In this document: positions 7,575 to 15,231 of the stretch, piece after piece
How the letters are laid out: each line of letters opens with the position of its first letter
Position numbering within the stretch: position 1 is the first letter of the stretch
Source of the DNA: CAWDVK01 sp963805715
Lineage (GTDB): Bacteria > Actinomycetota > Actinomycetes > Streptosporangiales > Streptosporangiaceae
Reading direction: 5' to 3'
DNA: 64,000 nt
Assembly (NCBI GenBank): GCA_963805715.1
Contig: CAWDVK010000020.1
Location: forward strand, 930,001-994,000
The notes under the pieces: generated by a model
The model's input: the letters and a program-made list of their open reading frames with translations, nothing else
Databases searched by the model: none
Told to the model about the DNA's origin: nothing
Made by a program: the position numbers and the translations under genes

Positions 7575-7963
7575 GGCACTACCGTAACCCGGCCATCCCC
7601 TGCGCGGCGCGGACGTCAGCGATGCGCAAGTTCCCCGGAGAGAGCTCCGCGCGCGGCGCCTCCAGCCGCTGCCCGGCGTCAGCCGGGACGACTGCCGAGC
7701 GCGGCAGGCGTAGCGGTCAGGCAGGCGTCACAGCGGCGTAGCCGTCGAGACCATGCACGTACCCGGAGCCTGGCATTTTCTCGAGGCCAGCGCACCCAGC
7801 AGCCTCCTGGCCCGGAGAACGACCGCCCACTGGCTCGGCGCCCTTGACTCGGCACTTCGCGCTCCCCGGGGTGCCAGCGCCGGGCCCCGGCACCGCGATC
7901 GGGCGGATGGCGGCGGCAGGAATGGCCGGTAAAATGATGCACCCGGACTGAGACGGGGAAGCG
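7575..7963. other. Intergenic, no supported gene
   Basis: This 389-bp stretch lies between the divergent ankyrin and SGNH genes. Frames on both strands are open only because of high GC and show no recognisable motif. The last 60 bases probably hold the promoter of the lipoprotein gene, but no clear -10 was identified. Confidence 0.4.
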
Positions 7964-8881
7964 ATGCGCCTTGTGCTGCCTGCCCTGGCCGTGGCGGGTG
8001 CTCTGGCCGCCACGGTCGCTGGCTGCGCTGCGCCGGCGACCGGCAGCATGCCGTCCGCGGCCCGCAGCCGGCCGCCGGCCAGTTATTACCTGTCGCTGGG
8101 TGACTCGCTGGCCGCCGGCGTCCAGCCTGACTCGTCGGGTGCCAGCGTCCGGACTCCGGACGGCTACGCCGACCAGCTCTACCTAGCGCTCCGCCGCCGC
8201 GACCCGGGCTTGCGCATGGTCGACCTCGGCTGCCCGGGCGAGACCACCGCCTCCATGATCGACGGCGGGATCTGCTCGTATCCCGGCGGGTCGCAGCTCG
8301 CGGCGGCGGTCCGGTTCCTCAGCGCCCACCGCGGCCATGTCTCGCTGGTCACCATGGACATCGGCGCCAACGACCCTGGGTCCTGCATCAGCCAGGCCGG
8401 CGCGGTCGCGCTCGCGGCCTGCGCCGTCCGCTCGGTCCCGCAGGCCGCCGCCAACCTGGCCACGATCCTGGCCAGGATCCGCCGCGTCGCGCCGGGCGTC
8501 CGGATGATCGCGATGAACTACTACCTTCCCGCGCTCTCCGAATGGCGCGACGGCCTGGCCGGCCACGTGCTCGCGCGCCTGCTCGAACTGGCCACCGCCG
8601 GCTACAACACCCTGCTGACCCACGTCTACCAGTCGTACGGCGTGCCGGTCGCCAACGTGTTCAGCGCCTTCCGCAGCGCGGACTTCGCCGGCCAGGTGAC
8701 GCTGCCGGAGCTCGGCCCGCTTCCGCCTAACGTCGCCGCGATCTGCCAGTGGACCTGGGAATGCGCGGCGCCCCCGCGCGGGCCCAACGAGCACCCCAAC
8801 CAGGCTGGCTACGCGGTGATCGCCGGGGCCTTCCTGCGGGCCGGCGCGCGCCTGCCGGGCCCGGCCAGGCCCGCTCACTAG
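7964..8881 (+). CDS. Secreted SGNH/GDSL-type hydrolase lipoprotein
   Basis: A 305-residue esterase or lipase of the SGNH superfamily. Residues 1-21 form a lipoprotein signal peptide with lipobox VAGC. Block I is YYLSLGDSLAAGVQ (nucleophile Ser), block III is VTMDIGANDPG (oxyanion Asn), and block V is NEHPNQAGYAVIA, which supplies the catalytic Asp/His pair region. Cysteine pairs near 90-110 and 260-270 suggest disulfides, as in Streptomyces-type secreted lipases. GGGGAAG precedes the ATG. It should sit on the outer membrane face and cleave acyl or glycan esters. Confidence 0.87.
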   Translation: MRLVLPALAVAGALAATVAGCAAPATGSMPSAARSRPPASYYLSLGDSLAAGVQPDSSGASVRTPDGYADQLYLALRRRDPGLRMVDLGCPGETTASMIDGGICSYPGGSQLAAAVRFLSAHRGHVSLVTMDIGANDPGSCISQAGAVALAACAVRSVPQAAANLATILARIRRVAPGVRMIAMNYYLPALSEWRDGLAGHVLARLLELATAGYNTLLTHVYQSYGVPVANVFSAFRSADFAGQVTLPELGPLPPNVAAICQWTWECAAPPRGPNEHPNQAGYAVIAGAFLRAGARLPGPARPAH

Positions 8882-8940
8882 ACGGATCCCGCCAGCGCCC
8901 CGACGCGACCTGCCAGAGCGCGGCCCGCGGCGGCAGTGGC

Positions 8941-9975
8941 TCACAGGTCGAGTACCAGGTCGCCGCGTGGCTGCGAGCAGCAGATGAGTGCGCTGCCGTC
9001 GGCGGGGTCATCGACCGGGTCGGGCGCGTAGCCGACCGTTCCGGACATGACCGCGGTCTCGCAGGTGTGGCACACCCCGGTGCGGCAGGACCAGCGCACC
9101 GGCACGTCGCAGGCTTCGGCGAGCTTGAGCAGGCTGGCGTAACCAGGGTCCCAGCGGACGGTCAGGTCGCTGCGCGCGAACGCGACCGCCGGGCCGCCGG
9201 ATGGCTGCCCGGCGGGCGGGTGCGGCCGCCGCCCCGCGGCCCGCGCGATGCCCGGCGTCACCGACGGCCCGGCCCCGAACATCTCGGTGCGGATGCGGCC
9301 GGCCTGCAGCCCGGCGGCCACCAGGGCGGCGGACACGTCTGCCATGAACGCGGCGGGCCCGCACAGGTAGGCATCGGCGTCCCGTGGCAGGTCCAGGGCG
9401 GCCAGCACCGGCGCCGACAGGCGTCCCGCCGTGTCGTAATCGCGGCCCTGCACGTCGCCCGGTCCGGGGCTGCTGTAGCAGATATGGCGATGCGCGGCGG
9501 GAAGCGCGGCCAGCAGGGACCGGGACTCGGCCGCGAACGGCTCGTCGGCGCGGCTGCGCGAGCCGTGCAGCCACCAGATGTCCCGGCTCGACCGGGCAGC
9601 GGCCAGCGCGTGCAGCATGGCCAGCACCGGCGTCGCGCCGACCCCCGCGCTGACCAGCAGTACCGGTCCCGTTCCGGCGCGGAGCGTGAAGGTGCCGCGC
9701 GGCGCGGCTGCCTCCAGCACGTCGCCCGCCCGCACCCTGGTGTGCAGGAACTGGCTGCCGGCCCCGTGCTGCTCGCGCTTGACGCTGATCCGGTACTCAG
9801 CTTCGCCCGGCGCCCCCGACAGTGAGTAGCTGCGCAGCAGCGGCGTCCCGGCGGGATCCGGGTGCAGGCGCAGCGTCAGGAACTGCCCGGGCCGGGCGGC
9901 CGGCAGTTTCCCGCCCTGCGGGTCGGCCAGGTGCAGTGAGGCCACCGTGTCGCTCTCCTGACTGATCGCGGTCAC
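8941..9975 (-). CDS. Ferredoxin-NADP reductase/2Fe-2S half of a split MOSC oxidoreductase
   Basis: This half encodes a flavin reductase fused to a C-terminal plant-type ferredoxin. The FAD motif is LLRSYSLSG, the NAD side contains VLLVSAGVGATPVLAMLHAL and DAYLCGPAAFM, and the iron-sulfur ligands are in SCRTGVCHTCETAV with a distal Cys in ALICCSQP. In known architecture these domains follow a MOSC domain in one chain of about 570-590 residues. Here the MOSC part lies immediately upstream in another frame. The homologous frame continues upstream of the apparent ATG (LTEASPPPAWPGF then RPLTVTAIS) to about 10055, showing a single frameshift rather than two genes. Confidence 0.82.
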   Translation of the reverse strand: MTAISQESDTVASLHLADPQGGKLPAARPGQFLTLRLHPDPAGTPLLRSYSLSGAPGEAEYRISVKREQHGAGSQFLHTRVRAGDVLEAAAPRGTFTLRAGTGPVLLVSAGVGATPVLAMLHALAAARSSRDIWWLHGSRSRADEPFAAESRSLLAALPAAHRHICYSSPGPGDVQGRDYDTAGRLSAPVLAALDLPRDADAYLCGPAAFMADVSAALVAAGLQAGRIRTEMFGAGPSVTPGIARAAGRRPHPPAGQPSGGPAVAFARSDLTVRWDPGYASLLKLAEACDVPVRWSCRTGVCHTCETAVMSGTVGYAPDPVDDPADGSALICCSQPRGDLVLDL

Positions 9976-10711
9976 GGTCAGCGGCCGGAATCCCGGCCAC
10001 GCGGGCGGCGGGCTCGCCTCGGTCAGGCCGGCGTTGCCCGGCGGGCCCGGCAGGCTGGTCGAGTATCTCCCGGAACGAGGCCTTCCAGCCGCTGCTGAGC
10101 GCCGGGATGCGCAGCGCGCGCAGCACCTGCTGGCGGGGATGGCCGGGCAGGTACAGCAGGGCGTCGATCTCCGCGACCGTCATCTGCTCCGGGCCGGCCG
10201 ACAGCTTGACGATCTCCTGCCCGGCCTCCACCGGGCCCTCGGTCAGCACGCGGAAGTAGAACCCGGGCCGGTGATGGGAGACCAGCAGGGCCGGAATGCG
10301 AGGATCATCCAGCCGGATGCCGACCCGGAAGCAGGTGACCCGCGGCTGGGTCACCTCGAACACCGCGCCGCCGATGCGGTAGCGATCGCCGATGCACACC
10401 TCGTCGTCGGCCAGGCCCCGCACGGTGAAGTTCTCCCCGAACTGCCCGTAGCTGAAGTCGGCCCGGCCCAGCTGGTCCTGCCAGTAGCGGTAGGACTCCA
10501 TCTGGTAAACGAACACCGCCCGCTGCTCGCCGCCGTGGCCGGCCAGGTCCCCCTGCCCGTCGCCGTCGATATTGAGCCGCCGCGCCATCCGCGGCCCGCC
10601 AGCCGGCTGCTTCCACACGGCCGTGCGCACTGTCCTGCCGTGCCAGGCCACGTCCCGCGGCATTCCCACGTTGACCGACAGAAGCTCGCCGGCCCGCTGC
10701 CCCAACGTCAC
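9797..10711 (-). CDS. MOSC-domain half of a split MOSC/ferredoxin-reductase protein
   Basis: The meaningful part is roughly 10050-10711. It is a MOSC sulfur-carrier domain of the YiiM type: GELLSVNVGMPRDVAWHG, GDGQGDLAGHGGEQRAV with YQMESYRYW, FGENFTVRGL, GDRYRIGGAVFEVTQPRVTC whose final Cys binds the molybdenum-linked or sulfur group, and the C-terminal 3-alpha helix pair ending in SFREILDQPAGPAG. After that the frame becomes Arg/Pro-rich, because the chain should continue in the +1 frame into the reductase at 8941. YiiM relatives reduce hydroxylated purine analogues. Either a real inactivating insertion or an assembly error near 10050 explains the split. Confidence 0.75.
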   Translation of the reverse strand: MTLGQRAGELLSVNVGMPRDVAWHGRTVRTAVWKQPAGGPRMARRLNIDGDGQGDLAGHGGEQRAVFVYQMESYRYWQDQLGRADFSYGQFGENFTVRGLADDEVCIGDRYRIGGAVFEVTQPRVTCFRVGIRLDDPRIPALLVSHHRPGFYFRVLTEGPVEAGQEIVKLSAGPEQMTVAEIDALLYLPGHPRQQVLRALRIPALSSGWKASFREILDQPAGPAGQRRPDRGEPAARVAGIPAADRDRDQSGERHGGLTAPGRPAGRETAGRPARAVPDAAPAPGSRRDAAAAQLLTVGGAGRS

Positions 10712-10929
10712 GACCAGATCAGCTCCCCCACGTCACGGCGGCCGGCCGGACCGCGCCGGCGCCAGTCACTCTCCAGGCTGCCAGCGTTACATTCCCGGCC
10801 ATGCCCGCTCGCGCGCACCCGTCCCTTGCACGTTGCTGGCAGCTGGCGGCCGACGCGGCGGTCCCGCGGTCACCGCCCGGAGCAGCACCTGACTCCCCCC
10901 GGGGATCGGCCAGCCGTATCATCGCGACG

Positions 10930-11859
10930 GTGCAGACTGGCCGGAGGTGGCGGGAGCGGCCCGCGGCAGCGGCGCTCGGGATCGTGCTGGACCGGGCGCT
11001 CGGCGAGCCGCCCGCGCAGATCCATCCGGTGGCCTGGTTCGGCCGGATCATGACCCTGGCGGAGCGGGCCGGCTACCGGGACACGCGGACCGCGGGCGCC
11101 ATCCACGCGGCGCTCGGCGCCGCGCTCGGCGTGGGCGCCGGCGCCGCGCTGCGGTCCACGACGGCGGCGACAGCGCTAGCCACCGCGGGCCGCTCGCTGG
11201 GCACCGCCGCCCTCGGCGTCGCCGAGGTCCTGGACCGCGGTGACCTGGCCGGGGCGCGAGCGAGGCTGCCTGCGCTGGTGGGGCGCGATCCGGCCGGGCT
11301 CGGCGCCGCGGAGATCGCCAGGGCGGTGGTGGAGTCGGTGGCCGAGAACACGGTGGACGCGGTGGTGGCCCCGGCCTTCTGGGCGGCCTGCTGCGGCGCG
11401 CCGGGAGCGCTCGGGTACCGGGCGGTGAACACGATGGACTCGATGGTCGGCCACCGCAGCGCCCGCTACCGGCGTTACGGCTGGGCCAGCGCCCGCCTGG
11501 ACGATGTGGCCGGCTACGTGCCAGCCCGGCTGACGGCGGCCCTGACCGCTGCCGCCCGGCCGAGCCGGGGCGGGGCCATCTGGCGCGCGGTGCGCACCCA
11601 GGCCCCCGGCCACCCCTCGCCGAATGCGGGGGTCGCGGAGGCGGCGTTCGCGGCCGCGCTGGGCCTGCGGCTCGGCGGCAGGAACAGCTACGACGGCCGG
11701 GCCGAGGTCCGCGCGGCGCTGGGCGACGGGCGGCCCGCCCGTGCGGCCGACATCCCCCGCGCGGTGCGGCTGTCCCGCGACGTGAGCCTGCTGCTGGCAG
11801 GCCTGCTGGCCGCCGCCGCGCCCGGCTCCGCTGGCCCGGCGGCGGGGGCACGCCGGTGA
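10930..11859 (+). CDS. cobD: Adenosylcobinamide-phosphate synthase CobD/CbiB
   Basis: A 309-residue membrane enzyme that attaches the aminopropanol arm to adenosylcobyric acid during cobalamin synthesis. Family motifs are ALGIVLDRALGEPPAQIHPV with AWFGR, VVESVAENTVDAVVAPAFWA, GALGYRAVNTMDSMVGH and RYRRYGWASARLDDVAGYVP, followed by APGHPSPNAGVAEAAFAAAL. Several hydrophobic helices are present. The GTG at 10930 fits the family N-terminus; the open frame upstream is low-complexity. Its stop overlaps the cobC start in GTGA, indicating translational coupling. No other corrin genes are in the window. Confidence 0.9.
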   Translation: MQTGRRWRERPAAAALGIVLDRALGEPPAQIHPVAWFGRIMTLAERAGYRDTRTAGAIHAALGAALGVGAGAALRSTTAATALATAGRSLGTAALGVAEVLDRGDLAGARARLPALVGRDPAGLGAAEIARAVVESVAENTVDAVVAPAFWAACCGAPGALGYRAVNTMDSMVGHRSARYRRYGWASARLDDVAGYVPARLTAALTAAARPSRGGAIWRAVRTQAPGHPSPNAGVAEAAFAAALGLRLGGRNSYDGRAEVRAALGDGRPARAADIPRAVRLSRDVSLLLAGLLAAAAPGSAGPAAGARR

Positions 11860-12827
11860 CCGAACCGCCCCCGGCTGGGCCGCCCCCGGCTGGGCCGCCG
11901 CCGGGCAGACCGCCAGTGCCCGGGCTGCCGCCAGCCGGGGCGCACGGCGGCGACGGGCCGGCGGTGGCGGCGTGGCTGGGCGTGAGCGCGGACGAGATCC
12001 TGGACCTGTCGGCGTCGCTGAACCCGGTCGCGCCCGACCCGGTGCCCCTCGTCGCCCGGCACCTCGGCGCGGTCCGCCGGTACCCGGCGGCGGTCAGCCT
12101 GGCCCGGGCGACCCGGGTGCTCGCCGAGGCGATCGGCGTGGACCCCGGCCGGCTGCTGCTCACCAACGGCGGCGCGGAGGCGATCGCGCTGGTCGGCGCC
12201 GAGCTCGGCGGCTCCGTCAGCGAGCCCGATTTCGCCCTGTACCCGCGCGGCGGCGGCCCCCGGTGGCGGTCCAACCCGCACAACCCGACCGGCCTGCTGG
12301 CCGGGCCGCAGTGCACGGCCGGGGTGTGGGACGAGGCCTTCTACCCGCTGGCCACGGGCCGCTGGACCCGGTCGGATCCCGGCGCCGTGGCGGTTGGCTC
12401 GCTGACCAAGCTGCTCGCCTGCCCGGGCCTGCGGGCTGGCTACGTGCTCGCCGGCCCCGGCCTGGTCGCCAGCTGCCGCCGCCGGCAGGCCGCGTGGTCG
12501 GTGAACGCGCTGGCCGTCGAGGCATTGCCGGACCTGCTCGCCGCCGTCGACCTGGCGGCATGGGCAGCCGGGGTCGCCGCGCTGCGCGGGCAGCTAGCCG
12601 AGATGCTGCGGCGGCACGGCCTGGCCCCCCGGCCCTCGCACGCCTGCTGGCTGCTGGCGGACGCCCCCGGGCTGCGGGACCGGCTCGCGCCGCAGGGCGT
12701 GGTGGTCAGGGACTGCGGGAGCTTCGGGATGCCGGGAACCGTGCGGATCGCGGTGCCGGGCCCTGCCGGCCTGGCCCGCCTGGACGAGGCGCTGACCCGC
12801 ACCGGCCAGGCCGGCGGCCAGGGCTGA
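11856..12827 (+). CDS. cobC: CobC-type aminotransferase-fold protein (cobalamin pathway)
   Basis: A 323-residue PLP-dependent fold-type I protein related to histidinol-phosphate aminotransferase. It corresponds to the L-threonine-phosphate decarboxylase-like enzyme usually fused or adjacent to CobD. Residues 1-30 are a Pro-rich leader (PPPAGPPPAGPPPG). Then come LDLSASLNPVAPDP, LLTNGGAEAIALVGAEL, the substrate loop SNPHNPTGLL and the PLP lysine in VGSLTKLLACPGLRAGYV. It is short for the family (about 350-360 aa), with the region between LGGSVSEPDF and the HNPTG loop compressed, so activity deserves checking. It is coupled to cobD by a GTGA overlap. Confidence 0.85.
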   Translation: MTEPPPAGPPPAGPPPGRPPVPGLPPAGAHGGDGPAVAAWLGVSADEILDLSASLNPVAPDPVPLVARHLGAVRRYPAAVSLARATRVLAEAIGVDPGRLLLTNGGAEAIALVGAELGGSVSEPDFALYPRGGGPRWRSNPHNPTGLLAGPQCTAGVWDEAFYPLATGRWTRSDPGAVAVGSLTKLLACPGLRAGYVLAGPGLVASCRRRQAAWSVNALAVEALPDLLAAVDLAAWAAGVAALRGQLAEMLRRHGLAPRPSHACWLLADAPGLRDRLAPQGVVVRDCGSFGMPGTVRIAVPGPAGLARLDEALTRTGQAGGQG

Positions 12828-12922
12828 CAGGCTGGCCTCCGCCGTAGTTCTGCCGCCGCCGGGCTGATCGGCGGGGATGAGGCAGGATGAGCGGGAGGCG
12901 CATCGCGTCAGGGAGGTCCGCC

Positions 12923-13849
12923 ATGTCGGCCAATGACGTCCTCACGTTAGTCATTGCGGTCGCAGCGGTCGCCGTGCCCTTGGCTGCCCTGCTGATCAGC
13001 AACCGCGTCGACCAGCGCGCGTCCAGGAGCGCGCTGACCGACCTCGCGCTGAAGATCAGCGACCGGACGACTGCCTATGACGATCTTCCGGCCGGCAAGA
13101 GGTTCCCGCCCAGCCGCGAGATCGAGATGCTGGTGCTGCAGGCGGAATACCTGATGCAGAGGCTGACCACCCGCGCCCGGAAGCGGGCCCTTTTCCCCGA
13201 GTCGGCGGTGGCGACCACGATGGCGATGGCGCTCGACAAGGTCAACGATTTCTGGTGGTCGGATCAGTACTGGCCGAAGGCAGCAGCGACGGCTGACGCT
13301 TATTTTCACGCGCTGATCTGCAGTTACTGGGGCGAGGCATTGATCCGCCGGGGAGCCGTGACGGAGGGCAGGAAGGTCGTGCGCGGAGCGCTGGACGCGC
13401 TGCCGTCAGCGACTGCGGATACCTGCATCGTCAAGGGAGACATCTGCCTGGGCCTGACCGAGTGGGACAACGACGAGGCGGGCGCCTGGGTGGCCAGCGC
13501 ACGGGCGGAATACGAGAGCATCCCGGCCGGGGACGACCGGTACAAGATGTATGCCCCCGGTGGTCATGCCTACCTGAACTTCACCGGAAAGGACCTCAGC
13601 GGCGCGAGCCTGGCCGGCGCCGACCTGGCCGGGGCCAGCCTGGCCGGCGTCAGCCTCGCTGGCGCGGACCTCACCGGCGCCCGCCTGACGGACGCGGACC
13701 TCACCGGCGCCAGCCTGGCCGGTGCGGTGCTGACGGGCGCGGACCTGACCGGCGCGATCATCGGTCCCGATGACGAACCGCCCGAGGGATGGACCGGGGA
13801 TCCCGGCTCGGGCAGGCTCAGGCGGGCATCCTTCGTGCCGAACGAATAA
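12923..13849 (+). CDS. Membrane-anchored pentapeptide-repeat protein
   Basis: A 308-residue protein with one N-terminal membrane helix (residues 5-28, VLTLVIAVAAVAVPLAALLI). A helical TPR-like middle region follows (about 40-215), and then about 14 pentapeptide repeats of type A(D/N)LxG from NFTGKDLSGASLAGADLAG to LTGADLTGAIIG. Pentapeptide repeats fold as a right-handed square helix, often at protein or DNA-mimic interfaces. GGGAGG upstream supports the ATG at 12923 over an earlier in-frame ATG. The repeat tract is encoded by imperfect 15-bp units and could vary in length. The role is unknown. Confidence 0.8.
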   Translation: MSANDVLTLVIAVAAVAVPLAALLISNRVDQRASRSALTDLALKISDRTTAYDDLPAGKRFPPSREIEMLVLQAEYLMQRLTTRARKRALFPESAVATTMAMALDKVNDFWWSDQYWPKAAATADAYFHALICSYWGEALIRRGAVTEGRKVVRGALDALPSATADTCIVKGDICLGLTEWDNDEAGAWVASARAEYESIPAGDDRYKMYAPGGHAYLNFTGKDLSGASLAGADLAGASLAGVSLAGADLTGARLTDADLTGASLAGAVLTGADLTGAIIGPDDEPPEGWTGDPGSGRLRRASFVPNE

Positions 13850-13869
13850 ATCCGGCCGGCATCGGCGCC

Positions 13870-13995
13870 GCCGGCCGGTCAGCGGCCCCCGGTCCGCGGG
13901 CCTGCTCCCCGCCGCTGCCGGCCAGGCCGTGCTGGTAGGCGTAGCCGACCGCCTGGGCGCGATCGCGGGCGCTGACGCTGACTAGCCGACCGAGA
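13870..13995 (-). pseudogene. Possible C-terminal HTH remnant of a LuxR-type regulator
   Basis: On this strand the frame reads VSVSARDRAQAVGYAYQHGL, which resembles the last helix of NarL/LuxR HTH domains (typically RxQAVxxAYxxGL). It directly abuts the divergent NarL-type gene at 14039. Nothing N-terminal is present. With only about 20 informative residues, this is tentative. Confidence 0.25.
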
Positions 13996-14038
13996 CGGTC
14001 GCCCCGGCCGGGCGCGGCGCGCTACGATCCGATCCGGG

Positions 14039-14713
14039 ATGGGGAAAATCCGGGTCGCGCTCGCCGAGGACCATGTGCTCCTGCGGGAGGGCATCGCCCG
14101 CCTGGTGGCGGCCAACGAGGACTTCGAGCTGGTCGGGGCGGCCTCCGACCTGCCGCAGCTGCTCGCCGTCGTCGGCGAGCAGGTCCCTGACGTGGTGGTG
14201 ACCGACATCCGGATGCCGCCGACCGGCACCGACGAGGGCATCAGGGCGGCCGCGTGGATCCGCCAGCACCACCCCGGCGTCGGGGTGGTGGTGCTGAGCC
14301 AGTACACCGCGCCCGGCTACGCGCTGACCCTGCTCGAGCACGGCTCGGCCGGCCGGGGCTACCTGCTCAAGGAGCGGATCGGCAGCGTGGACGAGCTGGC
14401 CCGGGCGATCCGGATCGTCGCGCAGGGAGGGTCGGTGATCGACCCGCTCGTCGTCGACGAGCTGGTGCGGGCGCGATCGCAGCAGCGCCAGTCCGGCCTG
14501 TCCTCGCTGACGCCGAGGGAGGCGGAGATCCTGGCGGAGATGGCTCAGGGCAAGAGCAACTCCGCGATCGCCGCGACGCTGTCGGTCACCGAGCGCGCCG
14601 TGGAGAAGCACACCAACTCGATCTTCGCCAAGCTGGGGCTATCCGAGGAGAAAGACGTCAACCGCAGGGTCAAGGCCGTGCTGGTCTTCCTCAGCCAGCA
14701 GGAGGACCGGTGA
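14039..14713 (+). CDS. NarL/FixJ-type response regulator
   Basis: A 224-residue two-component regulator. The receiver domain spans residues 1-125, with the acidic pair in ALAEDHVLL, the phosphoacceptor Asp in VVVTDIRMPP and the conserved Lys in RGYLLKERI. The C-terminal LuxR HTH is LTPREAEILAEMAQGKSN with SAIAATLSVTERAVEKH. The receiver is closely similar to that of the receiver-cyclase at 23268-24633; both share MPP..EGI, VVLSQY and GSAGxGYLLK. It probably acts with the histidine kinase at 15232 and controls transcription of this locus. Confidence 0.92.
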   Translation: MGKIRVALAEDHVLLREGIARLVAANEDFELVGAASDLPQLLAVVGEQVPDVVVTDIRMPPTGTDEGIRAAAWIRQHHPGVGVVVLSQYTAPGYALTLLEHGSAGRGYLLKERIGSVDELARAIRIVAQGGSVIDPLVVDELVRARSQQRQSGLSSLTPREAEILAEMAQGKSNSAIAATLSVTERAVEKHTNSIFAKLGLSEEKDVNRRVKAVLVFLSQQEDR

Positions 14714-14789
14714 GGCGGGAGGCTGGCCACACCCCGCCCCGGATGGCAGCACCCTGGGCGGCAGTGACCGCTCGTGCGAGGCTGATCCC

Positions 14790-15182
14790 GTGACCAGCCC
14801 GCGTTCCGTGCTCGTCGTGGATGACCAGGCGCCGTTCCGCTCGGCCGCCCGGGCCGTGCTGCGCCGGCTCGACGGCTTCGAGTTCGCCGGCGAGGCGTCG
14901 AGCGGGCCGGAAGCGATCGAGCTGGTGGACCGGCTGCGCCCAGCCCTCGTGCTGATGGACATCAACATGCCGGAGATGAGCGGGATCGAGGCGACTCGCC
15001 AGATCACGGCCGCCCATCCCGAGGTGGTCGTGATCCTCTGCTCGACCTACGACGCTGCCGACCTTCCTCCCGCGGCCGCGGCCAGCGGCGCCGCGGCCTA
15101 CGTCAACAAGGAACGGCTCTCCTCCGGCACGATCCTCCGGCTGTGGGAGCAGCGGGACCCGGGCTCGTTCGCGGCCTGCTGA
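14790..15182 (+). CDS. Stand-alone receiver-domain response regulator
   Basis: A 130-residue single-domain receiver. The acidic pair is in VLVVDDQAPF, the phosphoacceptor Asp in ALVLMDINMPEMSG, the Thr/Ser switch in VILCSTYDAAD and the Lys in AAYVNKERL. There is no output domain, so it would act as a phosphate sink, a connector or a direct protein regulator. It starts at GTG 14790, 76 bases after the NarL regulator, in the same direction. It ends near the convergent histidine kinase, which is the obvious phosphodonor. Confidence 0.88.
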   Translation: MTSPRSVLVVDDQAPFRSAARAVLRRLDGFEFAGEASSGPEAIELVDRLRPALVLMDINMPEMSGIEATRQITAAHPEVVVILCSTYDAADLPPAAAASGAAAYVNKERLSSGTILRLWEQRDPGSFAAC

Positions 15183-15231
15183 CCCGGGCAAGGGCAGCAC
15201 CGTCAGGGCAGCGGACGCCGAGCAGCGGCCG

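Noticed and set aside
10700..10929. Possible cobalamin riboswitch upstream of cobD
   Set aside because: A GCGGTCCCGC stretch recalls the B12-box region, but the conserved upstream GGTG/TCC elements and the kissing-loop layout could not be matched.
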